DNA of 34,431 nucleotides from Clostridiaceae bacterium (GCA_016281115.1 JAEEHZ010000238.1:1-34431); one strand, 5' to 3'. Positions 1-10,284 are shown, counted from the stretch's first letter. Translations and numbers: made by a program. The notes: generated by a model from the letters alone, not told the origin.

Positions 1-137
1 AACGAAAAATAAGATGATCCACACCCAAAAGCTTAGATTATCGGGTATATACGAAGAAATATAACATAGCTTTGCGGCAATGATTTGTAAATGCCGCGGC
101 AGAACAATTGATCACGGAAAAGCAGAGGTGATTACGC

Positions 138-941
138 TTGAAGATTCCAAATCCCTTTAAGAAAAAAGAACCCTATGTTCCGAAAGTGGGAATTATGGGT
201 ATCGGACTTGACTATAATTACTACGAATATAAAATAAGCGAAAAGATTTTGTACTTTTTGCTTGGCGCCGTTGTGGGCGGGATTGTTGCGTATATTTTTT
301 ACGAATCACTTATACTGTCCGCAATAGTTGCGTTGATAGCGGGATTTGCGTTTTTGCCTATCAGAAAAAAGCAGATAATAGAAAAAAGGCGTAATAAGCT
401 TTTGCTTCAGTTTAAAGATATGCTCGAGTCGCTTAACACGTCTATCGGAGCAGGACTTAACATAATGGATTCTTTTTCAAACGCCGCCGATGATATGGCA
501 GCGCAATACGGAGAGGAGAGCCTTATATTTGAAGAGCTCAAAATAATCAATTCGGGTATATACAACAACATAAACGTGGAAGAGCTTTTGCTTGATATGG
601 GTGAGAGAAGCCAGATACCCGATATAGTAAGCTTTGCAAATGTATTCGACACTTGCTACCGCAAGGGCGGAAATATAAAGGAAGTTATTAAGAACACTTA
701 TCAAATAATATGCGATAAAATAGATATTCAGCTTGAAATAAAAACAATGGTTTCGGGAAACAAGGGCGAGCTTACGGCAATGACGGTTATGCCTGTCGTC
801 TTTGTATTTCTGCTTAAGTGTTTGGGTACTGAAGTTATAGACCTTACATCTTCTTTGGGCAGAATTACGACCACGGGAGCTATAATCATATTTGTTGTCG
901 CTTACTTTATAGGAAAGAAGATACTTGACATAAAGCTTTGA
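138..941 (+). CDS. TadB-like type II secretion system F-family membrane protein
   Basis: 267 aa with paired N-terminal TM segments, a cytosolic 'LLQFKDMLESLNTSIGAGLNIMDSFSNAADDM' T2SSF-like domain and a C-terminal TM; TTG start with upstream AGAGGTG; followed by a TadC-like gene. Confidence 0.82.
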   Translation: MKIPNPFKKKEPYVPKVGIMGIGLDYNYYEYKISEKILYFLLGAVVGGIVAYIFYESLILSAIVALIAGFAFLPIRKKQIIEKRRNKLLLQFKDMLESLNTSIGAGLNIMDSFSNAADDMAAQYGEESLIFEELKIINSGIYNNINVEELLLDMGERSQIPDIVSFANVFDTCYRKGGNIKEVIKNTYQIICDKIDIQLEIKTMVSGNKGELTAMTVMPVVFVFLLKCLGTEVIDLTSSLGRITTTGAIIIFVVAYFIGKKILDIKL

Positions 942-995
942 TAAGTGCCTACTTAAAAAGCTTGCCTATTGAAAAGAGAAAAGAAGTGATTTAGT

Positions 996-1859
996 ATGGG
1001 TCCGGGTTTATCTTTAGCGGTTATGATATTCGTCACACTGTTGAGTGCCGTTTATCTGTTTGCGCTTTCCAAAGGCTCAAAAACATATAAAGATGTGGTA
1101 GAGGCACTTGACTCGCCAATGAAATATGCGTATATGTCGGGCTTATATATGCTTGATATGGTGCGTTTTAACTACGGCAGTACGTTCAGCAAAAAAAAGA
1201 TAAAAAACTGCCAGATAGTTTACGGCGAAAAATACGCAGAGTTTTATTTCAGAATAAATATGGCAAAGCAGATCACGTCCGTATTTCTTACACTTATTAT
1301 CGGATTTACGCTTGCCGTGCTTATGGAAACATATGTTGTGCTTCTGCTTGCGGCAGGATCTGCTTTCGGAATAGCGTATTATTTCGAAACTACCATAACA
1401 GATATTATCAAAAAGCGTGAAGACAGCATTATAGCAACTTTCCCCGATGTTCTTTCCAAGCTTGCGCTACTTGTGAACGCAGGTATGATAGTAAAAGAAG
1501 CGTGGGAAAAGGTTGCAAACACAGGCGAAGGCACAATCTATGAAGAAATGAGAAACGCTGTTTCCGAGATGAACAACGGTGTTTCGGAATTTGACGCCAT
1601 TATGAATTTTGCAAACAGATGCAACGTTGACAAAATAACAAAGTTTGCTTCTACAATGGTTCAGAACCTGAGCAAAGGAAATAAAGAGCTTGCCGAGTTT
1701 TTGAGGCAGTTTTCAAACGAGGCATGGGTTGAGAAAAAGCAATATGCCCGCCAGAAGGGTGAAGAAGCCGCAAGTAAGCTGCTTATACCTATTACGCTTA
1801 TGTTTGTGGGAATTTTGCTTATGGTAGTTGTTCCCATATTTATGGGCATATCTGTATAA
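996..1859 (+). CDS. TadC-like type II secretion system F-family membrane protein
   Basis: 287 aa; 'FPDVLSKLALLVNAGMIVKEAWEKVANTGEG...LAEFLRQFSNEAWVEKKQYARQKGEEAASKLLIPITLMFVGILLMVVVPIF' is characteristic of T2SSF/TadC proteins; ATG start. Confidence 0.85.
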   Translation: MGPGLSLAVMIFVTLLSAVYLFALSKGSKTYKDVVEALDSPMKYAYMSGLYMLDMVRFNYGSTFSKKKIKNCQIVYGEKYAEFYFRINMAKQITSVFLTLIIGFTLAVLMETYVVLLLAAGSAFGIAYYFETTITDIIKKREDSIIATFPDVLSKLALLVNAGMIVKEAWEKVANTGEGTIYEEMRNAVSEMNNGVSEFDAIMNFANRCNVDKITKFASTMVQNLSKGNKELAEFLRQFSNEAWVEKKQYARQKGEEAASKLLIPITLMFVGILLMVVVPIFMGISV

Positions 1860-1996
1860 TTAATTTGGTTTTCGGGCTTTTATACATATTTAAGACGTTG
1901 TCCTTACCGGGATGGAGCTTCTTTTATGTGTGTATTTGCTTGAGCGATATATAAGCAAAAACAGGTTTGTAATGCATTTGGAAAGGAGGATGACTT

Positions 1997-2260
1997 ATGA
2001 AAAAGTTATTGACAAATGCATATGTTAAATGTTCAAACGCATTATTCAATGCAAAAACAAGCGTTAAACGCTTGGCGCATGAAGAGAAAGGCGGAGCCGA
2101 AATTATCGCTACAATCATCCTTGTTGCCATAGTAGTGTTGCTTGCATTGTTCTTCAGAGAGCAAATAGGCAATCTCGTAAGCAGCATTTGGGGCGGAATT
2201 ACAGGCCAATCCGAGCAGATCACGACTTCATTCAGCGCAGGCGGAGGCGCACAAGGCTAA
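1997..2260 (+). CDS. Small Flp-like type IVb pilin (major pilin candidate)
   Basis: 87 aa, one hydrophobic helix 'GGAEIIATIILVAIVVLLALFFREQI' after a basic/glycine leader, in tad context; near-consensus Shine-Dalgarno (GAAAGGAGG) upstream of ATG 1997. Confidence 0.75.
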   Translation: MKKLLTNAYVKCSNALFNAKTSVKRLAHEEKGGAEIIATIILVAIVVLLALFFREQIGNLVSSIWGGITGQSEQITTSFSAGGGAQG

Positions 2261-2286
2261 CATTTTTGAAAGCTGACCGGTTATGT

Positions 2287-2321
2287 GGCAGGGCGTGTCG
2301 TACCGGTAGACCCGCTCTGCC
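2287..2321 (+). promoter_or_regulatory. Intercistronic GC-rich stem-loop downstream of the pilin gene
   Basis: GGCAGGGCGtGTC / GACcCGCTCTGCC pairing (one G-U, one internal mismatch) in the 123-nt gap between the pilin and the TadE-like gene. Confidence 0.6.
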
Positions 2322-2383
2322 GATTCGGAAAAATTTTTACAATTATTTTGAATTTTCATCATCTTTGGAAAGGGTGAAAGAGG

Positions 2384-3118
2384 ATGAAATCAACTGAATA
2401 TAAATCACATTTCGAAAGATTTGTAAAGGAAGAAAAGGCTGCTGCTCCCATTGTGGAATACAGTATAGTTCTTCCCATATGCCTTTTTATACTGGGGCTT
2501 TTGTTTGCTTCGGGTTTTTATCTTAACCAAAAAGCAGTATTAGACTCGGCAGTAAACAGAGGCGTTGTTCTTGCCCAAAAGATTTATTGCGACAATAACG
2601 CCGACAAAGTTATGAATATGGGACTTGATGAAAACAGCTATCAGGTCGGTGTTACAATAGACAGCAATGCTCTTAAAAATCCGAAAAACCTGAAATCGGA
2701 GCCTTACAGATACCTCAAATTCGGCTCCCGCTATGATGATATATACGGTGCAATAGAAAAGAAGATCAATACCGCTGTAAACACTTCTCAGCTTATTAAT
2801 GCAGACATACGTTTATCAGATCTGTCCATTAAAATGCCTAAGAAGTTTAAAGGATTTATGATATATAAAATGACAGTTACTGTTTCGCAGGATTTTTACA
2901 ATCCCTTTGTTCCGGTGCTTGTAAGGCAAAACACGACAAGCCTGTTTTCAATGAAATCATCTGCAACAGCCGCTGTTATGAGCACGACCGAATATGTCCG
3001 CAATGTAGATATGTTAAACGACGTTGTGGGTCGTGTGACCGGAAGCACTTGCGACGGCTGGGTGAGCAAGATGCTTTCAAGGCTTACATCTTTTATGAGT
3101 AAAACGGGTGTCGGCTGA
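2384..3118 (+). CDS. TadE/TadG-like pseudopilin
   Basis: N-terminal 'EEKAAAPIVEYSIVLPICLFILGLLFASGFYLNQKAVLDSAVNRGVVLAQ' with a class III signal-like motif (Glu at +5 before a hydrophobic helix); RBS GAAAGGGTG. Confidence 0.78.
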   Translation: MKSTEYKSHFERFVKEEKAAAPIVEYSIVLPICLFILGLLFASGFYLNQKAVLDSAVNRGVVLAQKIYCDNNADKVMNMGLDENSYQVGVTIDSNALKNPKNLKSEPYRYLKFGSRYDDIYGAIEKKINTAVNTSQLINADIRLSDLSIKMPKKFKGFMIYKMTVTVSQDFYNPFVPVLVRQNTTSLFSMKSSATAAVMSTTEYVRNVDMLNDVVGRVTGSTCDGWVSKMLSRLTSFMSKTGVG

Positions 3119-3165
3119 TATTATTTGTTTTTTAACGAACTCAGCAAGCGAAAGGGTGGTTATTG

Positions 3166-6100
3166 ATGTATAGCTTCGCTTCAAAATGTAAAGGATCAAT
3201 TTCATTATTTTTATCTATAATATTGTTGCCTACCCTCACCTTTACGGGACTTATGGTAGACAGCGCTAATCTTGCGTTGTCAAAATCAATAGTTGAAAAT
3301 GCGGGTGAGCTTACAACAAACGCAGCGCTTGCCAATTACGACACAGTGCTTAAAGACGTTTACGGTCTTATGGCGCTTTCTCAGGTGGGCAGTACAACAA
3401 ATGACGCCGACGCATATTTTGCCAACACAATGCAGGCAAAAAATTTGCTCGCTACCGTTTCTTCTGCCGTAAGCGGACTTAACCAGAATATCAAAGACTT
3501 TGTGGGAGTAGAGGACGAAAGCTACACCATTAATTCTAATTTTCTTAACGTAACTTACGACAGCTTTGAAGCTAAGGGCGTAAAGGGAAGCTCTCTGCGT
3601 AATTACAAGATCCTTAAAAATCAAATAGTTGAATTTATGAAATACCGTGGACCTGCAGAGATCGCCCTCGATTTGTTTGCAGGTGCGGCAAGCTTTGAAG
3701 AAGCGGACGCCAAAGTGGATGTTACAGCTGCAAAAACGACTGTGGACGCTACAAAAGGCGAAATGGGCTCTTTGTGCGCCACATTGTATAAATCCATCGT
3801 TCGGTATGATGCGCGTGTAGAGGAATTTAAAAAAGCCGAAAAAGAGTGGAATCAGAACATTGACAAATTGAACGAGGCTGTAAGACTTGCCAACGAATAT
3901 CTTGTAACATGGTGTGTTCAACCTGTTGATACAAGCAAGCTTCGTGCGCTTAATTATCACGAATCGGAAAAGTACGAAAAGTTTGAGCTTAAAAAGAATC
4001 CTTCGGATCTTTCACTCAGCGAGCTTCAACCGCTTAAGACAACGCTTGAATCAAAATTGGCTGAATGTACGAACAGTATGGCGTCTCTTACCGGCAGCCT
4101 TAACGGGTTTGAATCTTTGCCGTCGATAGAGCAGAGAAGAACCGTAGATGATTATTTTGTATTTAATGCTCATTTGTGCGACTTAATGTATTGCTATAAT
4201 AAGATAAACGATGATCTGGAATCAAGATGCTGCCTTTCAAGAAATCAAAATGAATCTGACGACAGTTATAAGGCAAGGATTGACAGTGCAAAAGCCGAGA
4301 CAAAAGAGTGGTTGGATAAAACGATCAATCCCGAAATTAAGAAAGTATATGATTTTATGAATTCCGTTTCGGGTACTGTGAATAATTTTTCAGGGTTGAC
4401 ATCTAAATACAATAACCTTGCAAAGGAACAGTACGACTATTTTTACCCGGTATATAAATCATATTATTTAGCTCTCGGCAAACTTACGGGTATCGACCCC
4501 GTAAGCGGTAAGCCGATAGTCAAATTCTTTCTTATGCCCGAAGGTGAGTACAAGCAAAGAGGTACTCACGGTAATAACTACGATTATATGCTTACCCTTT
4601 GTAATTTGATACAGGCAAAGTTTAACCAGTTAAAGACAGATAATAACAATTTGAAGTATGAAGTGGAAAAATACGGCTCAAATACCGGTAAAGATGAGTA
4701 TTATCAAGAGCTTTCCAGTGAAGCCGCAAAAAACGATGTTACTTTTGACATAAACGACCTAAACGAGCTCAGAGAGCAAATCAACGGTAACAAACAATAC
4801 GGACTTAACACAGTTGCCGCAAAATTCCGTGAATATAATTTTTACGGCAAGGGGCTAGGTAATCTTACAGAATACTCAAAATTTAAAAAGGCTTGTATAA
4901 ACAAGTTAAAAAATACCCCCGATTTCAGCTACGGAAAATACAACGAATATTATGAGCGCTATTTCCCGAACGAATTCGTTTCGGCAATATTCTCATTTAC
5001 ACCTGCGTCATACTTAAAGAGAATAGATGAGGTAGGCGCCGATTGCGGCGGCGTTACATTGAACTCGCCGGCATTTTACGCTTATCTTGTTATGACATTC
5101 GGGGGCTATAAAAATGAGGACGAGAACAAGGTAGACTCGGTTACAAATTCTATATCCGAAATAAGCGACTCATCCATAGAGGAAGTATCAAAGGACGAAA
5201 ACACAAATAACAAATATTCACTTGATGTATTTTCGATGCTCAATACATCCGGCGGAGACCTTAATCTTATAGAAATGGACGGAGCAGGAAGCTCCAGAAC
5301 AGGCGTTTTGAGAATGTTCTCAAGCATGGCAAAAAAGATTAAGGGAATGTTCCAGATATTTAAAAACGGCTGGAGCGGATTGGCTGATAATTTGCTTGTT
5401 ACGGAATATGTTTTCCAGAATTTTTCATATGCCACAATGGATAAAATGAAAAAGTCCGAAAATGAAGGAAAGGATTTTCAGACCACTACGCTTCAGAATA
5501 TAAATAAGAAGAATAATCTTATTTATGGTTGTGAAATAGAGTATATTCTTGAGGGATACCGAGGACAAGGCGGATCAAAGCCCAAATGGTGGCAATTCTG
5601 GAAAAAGGCTAAGGCGGGCGACGGTCCTGAGAAGAATGTAAAGATCGTAAAGAGCGAAATATTCCTTTTAAGATTCGTGCTTAACTCTATATTTGCTTTT
5701 ACAAGCAGCACATTGCGTACTCAGACATTGGGACCTGCCACTGCGCTTAGTGCCGCCTGTTGGGGTGCAATACCCGTGTCGGTCTGGCAGGTGATACTGG
5801 AGCTTGTTTTATCTGTTTGCGAGACCTCCAGAGACTTAAGTGAGCTCATGGACGGAAAAGAAATGCCCCTTTACAAAAGCGAGACCAATTGGTTCTTCCA
5901 GCTTGGCGGCGGAGCAATAGAGAACGTAATGAAGGATGTATCAAAGAAAGTCGCTGACAAGGTTGCCGATGAGGTGCAAGATGCCGCAGGCAGTCTTATA
6001 AACGGGGCAGAGTCGTATATCGGTCAGATGATAAGCGGTGTTTCTTCCGATATAAGCACTAAAACATCTGAGGTAATGACAAAGGTAGGCGACGAACTAT

Positions 6101-7149
6101 CCGGTGTTATAAATGAACAGGTAACCAAGATTGTAGAATCTATGGGAGATGTTATCAAGAATAAAATTGAAGAGAAATACTTAAAGCTGATGACAGACGG
6201 CATTGCATTTAACAGATCTGAGCTAGAAAAAGATCTTAATGCTATCGTGCAAAGCTTCTGTGATGATGAATCTAAGGTGAGCGAGCCTATTAAAGATTTT
6301 CTTACCGTTGCAGGCGAAGGCCTTGTTGACCAGATTATGGACAGCAGTGCTATAACCCGTTTGGAAGAGTTCAGCAAAATGCTTGACAGCAGCAAATACG
6401 GAAAATCTTCCGATACGGACGCAGCTGCGATTTCCGCCACCGACTCTGACGCGTCGTTTATAGATACCAAATTCACATTGAACGGCTCGGTATATTCGGA
6501 GCTTATGAACGGCGTTTCAACCACTATCAACAATTATATAAGCGGTCTTGGCAATCAGCTTAAGGATAAAACTCAGGCTCTGGTTGACGGTTATCTTAAA
6601 GGCGCAGAAGCTGAGATTAACGCTAAGGTAAGCGAATACGGCGATAAGGCAGAAGAGTGGACAACACAAAAATCCGAAGAACTCGGCGCAAGTGTTAACA
6701 CCTGGCTTAACGATAACCTCGGAAATTATACGTCTACGGGAGCAGGCACCGCGGGCAGCATAGTGTCCCCCTCAAGTTCTTATTCCGGCGGCACCTCAGA
6801 GCAATCATCTTTTGTAAACAGACTTATGAATTTCTCATATAAGGATTATCTTCGTATCTTCTTCTTCCTTAATATTCAAGGCAAAGAGGAGGAAAAGATG
6901 CTTACAAGAATAGGCGACGTAATAGAGCTTAACACAAAGGGCGCACTTAAAGAATACTACGCCCAAATAGGTATGACAGGTCACCCTGCAGCTGAAAAGT
7001 TTGGGCTTAACAATGCATACACATATGTTGAAATCTCGGCGAACATCCACGTAAAACCTCTGCTTTTGTCACAGTCAATCTTTGCCGGAAGCACGGGAAG
7101 CCCGATCGGAATGTGGTCGTATAAATATACTAACGCACAGGGATATTGA
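3166..7149 (+). CDS. Very large TadG-like / DUF5702-type Tad-locus protein
   Basis: 'CKGSISLFLSIILLPTLTFTGLMVDSANLALSKSIVENAGELTTNAALANYDTVLKDVYGLMAL' N-terminus typical of TadG/DUF5702 proteins. About 1327 aa with long coiled-coil-like stretches and an internal hydrophobic segment. ATG 3166 is preferred over the TTG at 3163; RBS GAAAGGGTGG. Confidence 0.75.
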   Translation: MYSFASKCKGSISLFLSIILLPTLTFTGLMVDSANLALSKSIVENAGELTTNAALANYDTVLKDVYGLMALSQVGSTTNDADAYFANTMQAKNLLATVSSAVSGLNQNIKDFVGVEDESYTINSNFLNVTYDSFEAKGVKGSSLRNYKILKNQIVEFMKYRGPAEIALDLFAGAASFEEADAKVDVTAAKTTVDATKGEMGSLCATLYKSIVRYDARVEEFKKAEKEWNQNIDKLNEAVRLANEYLVTWCVQPVDTSKLRALNYHESEKYEKFELKKNPSDLSLSELQPLKTTLESKLAECTNSMASLTGSLNGFESLPSIEQRRTVDDYFVFNAHLCDLMYCYNKINDDLESRCCLSRNQNESDDSYKARIDSAKAETKEWLDKTINPEIKKVYDFMNSVSGTVNNFSGLTSKYNNLAKEQYDYFYPVYKSYYLALGKLTGIDPVSGKPIVKFFLMPEGEYKQRGTHGNNYDYMLTLCNLIQAKFNQLKTDNNNLKYEVEKYGSNTGKDEYYQELSSEAAKNDVTFDINDLNELREQINGNKQYGLNTVAAKFREYNFYGKGLGNLTEYSKFKKACINKLKNTPDFSYGKYNEYYERYFPNEFVSAIFSFTPASYLKRIDEVGADCGGVTLNSPAFYAYLVMTFGGYKNEDENKVDSVTNSISEISDSSIEEVSKDENTNNKYSLDVFSMLNTSGGDLNLIEMDGAGSSRTGVLRMFSSMAKKIKGMFQIFKNGWSGLADNLLVTEYVFQNFSYATMDKMKKSENEGKDFQTTTLQNINKKNNLIYGCEIEYILEGYRGQGGSKPKWWQFWKKAKAGDGPEKNVKIVKSEIFLLRFVLNSIFAFTSSTLRTQTLGPATALSAACWGAIPVSVWQVILELVLSVCETSRDLSELMDGKEMPLYKSETNWFFQLGGGAIENVMKDVSKKVADKVADEVQDAAGSLINGAESYIGQMISGVSSDISTKTSEVMTKVGDELSGVINEQVTKIVESMGDVIKNKIEEKYLKLMTDGIAFNRSELEKDLNAIVQSFCDDESKVSEPIKDFLTVAGEGLVDQIMDSSAITRLEEFSKMLDSSKYGKSSDTDAAAISATDSDASFIDTKFTLNGSVYSELMNGVSTTINNYISGLGNQLKDKTQALVDGYLKGAEAEINAKVSEYGDKAEEWTTQKSEELGASVNTWLNDNLGNYTSTGAGTAGSIVSPSSSYSGGTSEQSSFVNRLMNFSYKDYLRIFFFLNIQGKEEEKMLTRIGDVIELNTKGALKEYYAQIGMTGHPAAEKFGLNNAYTYVEISANIHVKPLLLSQSIFAGSTGSPIGMWSYKYTNAQGY

Positions 7150-7182
7150 TTCGAGAATTATAATAAAGAGAGGGGATAAGAA

Positions 7183-8124
7183 ATGAAATTGCCAAACAGA
7201 TTTCTTAAAGATCAAAATGGTTCTCTTACAATAGAAGCGTCTATTGCAATGGTTTTATTCAGCTTTGTTATGGTATTTCTTATCACACTTACGAACGCCT
7301 GCCGTGTTCAGGCGGCTATACAGAATTCTCTCGACAAAGCGGCGCTTGAGTTGTCTCAGGAAATGTATTTGTATGAGGCAACCGGACTGTATTATGCTAC
7401 CGTAGATGTTTCGGGGGCGGCTTCAAATACGGCAAATTCGGCTGTTAACACCATAAACAGCGGCGGAAATATAATTGACGCGGGCGTGGGAGCTTACAAT
7501 AACGGTTCAAATTCTCAAATCGGTCAGGACTTATCGAAATTCACTTCTCCGGGCGGTTTGGCAGGCGGTATGTATTCGCTTTACAGCGGTTTTAAGAATA
7601 CGGATACAGATCATGTTTCAACTGTGTTGTCTACAGTAGACGGTAAAAAGGGAACCTTAAATTCAAGCTATGAAACAATACGTTCAAACATGAAAAATGC
7701 GTCCGGCGATCCCGTTAACTTTATTGTACAGCTTGGAAAATACGGTCTAAACTCCGTGACCTCTTATTATTTCGGTTCTTCCTTGGGAGAGTCACTTACT
7801 GTTGATTATTTAGGCTGCAACAACGACGGCAAAGATGAAGAAACCTACGCCGACGAATGGCTTAAGCAGCTTGGTGTTGCGGACGGTATTTCGGGGCTGA
7901 ATTTTAATAAATCATCTATTTTTGCACCTTCTTCACCCACTAATATCAACTTGGTCGTAACTTATGACGTTAATATATATCCTTTGCTCGGAGACTTTAA
8001 GGTAACATTTGCGCAAAGTGCTTCTACACGCGCGTGGCTCGGCGGCGATCTTACCGTTGCCAGAGCATCTACCTTCGGAAAGCCTTCGGGTTCGGGCAAC
8101 AACACTTTGCCCGCTGTGGGATGA
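7183..8124 (+). CDS. TadE-like pseudopilin / pilus assembly protein
   Basis: 'KDQNGSLTIEASIAMVLFSFVMVFLITLTNACRVQAAIQNSLDKAALELSQEM': G|SLTIE prepilin-like cleavage motif, hydrophobic helix, extracytoplasmic domain. Confidence 0.7.
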   Translation: MKLPNRFLKDQNGSLTIEASIAMVLFSFVMVFLITLTNACRVQAAIQNSLDKAALELSQEMYLYEATGLYYATVDVSGAASNTANSAVNTINSGGNIIDAGVGAYNNGSNSQIGQDLSKFTSPGGLAGGMYSLYSGFKNTDTDHVSTVLSTVDGKKGTLNSSYETIRSNMKNASGDPVNFIVQLGKYGLNSVTSYYFGSSLGESLTVDYLGCNNDGKDEETYADEWLKQLGVADGISGLNFNKSSIFAPSSPTNINLVVTYDVNIYPLLGDFKVTFAQSASTRAWLGGDLTVARASTFGKPSGSGNNTLPAVG

Positions 8125-8184
8125 TACAGATAACAGTAAACGATTTACACTTGCTTATTAATTCAGAAAGGCGCGATTAGGCAG

Positions 8185-8892
8185 TTGCCGTTGTCGCAGG
8201 CAGGTTTAAAAATGCTTGAATATTTTATAATGACGCTGTCGCCTGTAATATTGTCGATTTTAGCGCTTGTATATAATAATTTTGATGATATCAGATCTAA
8301 AAAGGGTCTAAAATCCAAATTTGCGGAATTATTAAAATTTAAAAAGAATAAGCTTTTGCTTATACCTTTTACCTTGTTCGGTATAGGGATAATGTTTTGG
8401 TCGCATATGTATTTCAAAGATTCTTTAGAAATATCTTTAAAAATGCTGTATGTTTATGAGCTTTTGATATGCGTTGCTTATATTGACTATATCAAGGGAA
8501 TAATTCCCAACAAGCTTATAATTTTTGCTTTCTTTTCCTATTTTGTATTTTTTGCATTTGAGGCAATAGTAAAAAATGCTTCCGTATCTGCATTGCTTGT
8601 CAGAGCAGGATTGGGACTTATACTCGGCGGAGGCGTGTTCGGTCTGTGCAGCCTGCTGACAAAGGGCAGTATGGGTATGGGCGATGTTAAGCTGTTTGCC
8701 GTTTTGGGAATCTTGCTTGGCTTTCAGGCAGTGTTTAACGTAATATTCTTTTCTGTGCTTCTTGTAGCGCTGTACGGAATATTTGCTATGATTTTTAAGA
8801 AGAAAGATAAAAAGACCACAGTGCCTTTAGGGCCCTTTGCTCTTGCCGGTATGATGGTGTCGATCGTTTTGGGAATCGGGGGAATGTTGTAA
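8185..8892 (+). CDS. A24-family prepilin peptidase (TadV/CpaA-like)
   Basis: Polytopic; 'YIDYIKGIIPNKLI' and 'GSMGMGDVKLFAVLGILLG' match the two aspartate motifs of A24 peptidases (D...IPN; GxGDxK). Start uncertain (TTG 8185 or ATG 8212). Confidence 0.85.
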   Translation: MPLSQAGLKMLEYFIMTLSPVILSILALVYNNFDDIRSKKGLKSKFAELLKFKKNKLLLIPFTLFGIGIMFWSHMYFKDSLEISLKMLYVYELLICVAYIDYIKGIIPNKLIIFAFFSYFVFFAFEAIVKNASVSALLVRAGLGLILGGGVFGLCSLLTKGSMGMGDVKLFAVLGILLGFQAVFNVIFFSVLLVALYGIFAMIFKKKDKKTTVPLGPFALAGMMVSIVLGIGGML

Positions 8893-10208
8893 TGAAAAGA
8901 CCGTTTATTGCAATTGCGCTTGTCGCGATAGTTGCTTTGGGAATATTTTATACAGTTACCTTGTTTTTAAAGGATGAAAACGAGCTTCCGAAAGAAACAG
9001 TAGACCAAATAGCGTATTATAATCAAATAGGAACCGAGCAGCGTGAGCTTGGGGCTTACGGCAAGGCGTGCGAGTGCTTTGAAAATGTTCTTGCGCTTGA
9101 CGCTTCTCTTGAGAATTACCACACGCTTGCAGACGTGTATTTAGAAGCCGAGCGTTACTCTAAATATACCGAGCTGTTAAGAACGGTGATCGGCATATAT
9201 CCCAAAGATACTGCCGCATATGAAAAGCTTTGTAAATACTACTTTGAGAAAGAATCTTATTCTGCGTGTAAAGAAATAGGTCAAAGCGCATTTGACAATA
9301 ACGTGCATACCGATATTATAGAGGACTGCTATTATAAAAGTGCCTTTATGCACGATATATATGTAGGCGAATTTGAAAACGCTTACAGATATTACAATGG
9401 TTTCTCCGTTGTGAAAAACGAAAACGGATATTCGTTCCTGAATGCGAATTTAAGAATAGAAATGGGACCTTATAAATCGGCAACTTCATTTACCGATACC
9501 CTGGCGGCTGTTTTGGGTGACGAGGGCAAATATTATTATATAGACCTTGAGGGTGAAAAATACCTTGCCACGGCTGGCGACTATGAGATAGCATATTCAT
9601 TCAGCGAGGGTTACGCAATTGTTAAAACAAAAGAAGGCAAATACAGATATCTTACTACGGACTGCCGTCTCGGAGGCAGTGAGTTTGAATATGCCACGCT
9701 TTATAAAAACGGCGTTGCAGCGGTCAAATCAGACGGAAAATGGTATATTATCAACCAGTCGGGCGCTGTAATTGAGGGCACGGGCGCATATTACGATGTT
9801 AAATACGATGAAGACAATATTTGTTCAAATTGCGGAATCATATTTGTAAGTGACGGTGAGGGCAAGGGTTATTATCCTATAAACCTCAAAGGTCAGCGCA
9901 TCGGCGGAGATACATACGATGACGCAAAACCGTTCTTTACCGATAACTACACCTGTGTAATGAAAAATGAAAAATGGGGATTTATGGACTTGAACGGTAA
10001 TTTGGTTATAGAGTATCAGTATCAGGACGCTCAACCGTTCGGTTACGGTGCTGCCGCCGTAAAAACAGGTAACAAATGGGGCTTTATAGCGCCTAATAAC
10101 CGTGTAGTGATAGAGCCTGAGTTTGAAGGAGCAAAGTGCTTTACGGCTGATAAGCTTTGTCCGGTAAAATCGGACGGAAAATGGTCTTATCTTAAGCTTT
10201 TGGCATAA
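8892..10208 (+). CDS. Membrane-anchored TPR-like + WG-repeat protein
   Basis: N-terminal TM, TPR-like helices, then repeated WG motifs ('EKWGFMDLNGNLVIEYQYQDAQPFGYGAAAVKTGNKWGFIAPNNRVVIEPEFEGAKCF'). Start overlaps the upstream stop (TAATG). Confidence 0.8.
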   Translation: MKRPFIAIALVAIVALGIFYTVTLFLKDENELPKETVDQIAYYNQIGTEQRELGAYGKACECFENVLALDASLENYHTLADVYLEAERYSKYTELLRTVIGIYPKDTAAYEKLCKYYFEKESYSACKEIGQSAFDNNVHTDIIEDCYYKSAFMHDIYVGEFENAYRYYNGFSVVKNENGYSFLNANLRIEMGPYKSATSFTDTLAAVLGDEGKYYYIDLEGEKYLATAGDYEIAYSFSEGYAIVKTKEGKYRYLTTDCRLGGSEFEYATLYKNGVAAVKSDGKWYIINQSGAVIEGTGAYYDVKYDEDNICSNCGIIFVSDGEGKGYYPINLKGQRIGGDTYDDAKPFFTDNYTCVMKNEKWGFMDLNGNLVIEYQYQDAQPFGYGAAAVKTGNKWGFIAPNNRVVIEPEFEGAKCFTADKLCPVKSDGKWSYLKLLA

Positions 10209-10259
10209 TAATCGAATAATAATACTTTGATAATAAATATTTACAGAAAGGGCGACGGT

Positions 10260-10284
10260 TTGCAGATCAATTTGCGGTCTGCAA
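10260..10284 (+). promoter_or_regulatory. Leader stem-loop before the FHA gene
   Basis: TTGCAGA (10260-10266) / TCTGCAA (10278-10284) perfect 7-bp inverted repeat upstream of the RBS. Confidence 0.35.

Noticed and set aside
1-137. Possible 3' end of a TadA/CpaF ATPase ('...NEK*' at 1-12)
   Set aside because: Only a few codons are present, too little to support a call even though the context makes it plausible.
2188-2397. 69-aa + strand ORF overlapping the pilin 3' end and the hairpin
   Set aside because: Arg-rich out-of-frame reading across a structured intergenic region; the pilin and TadE frames explain the sequence.
3286-3960. 224-aa - strand ORF antisense to the giant Tad protein
   Set aside because: Cys/Phe/Val-rich antisense shadow with no recognisable domain or convincing RBS.
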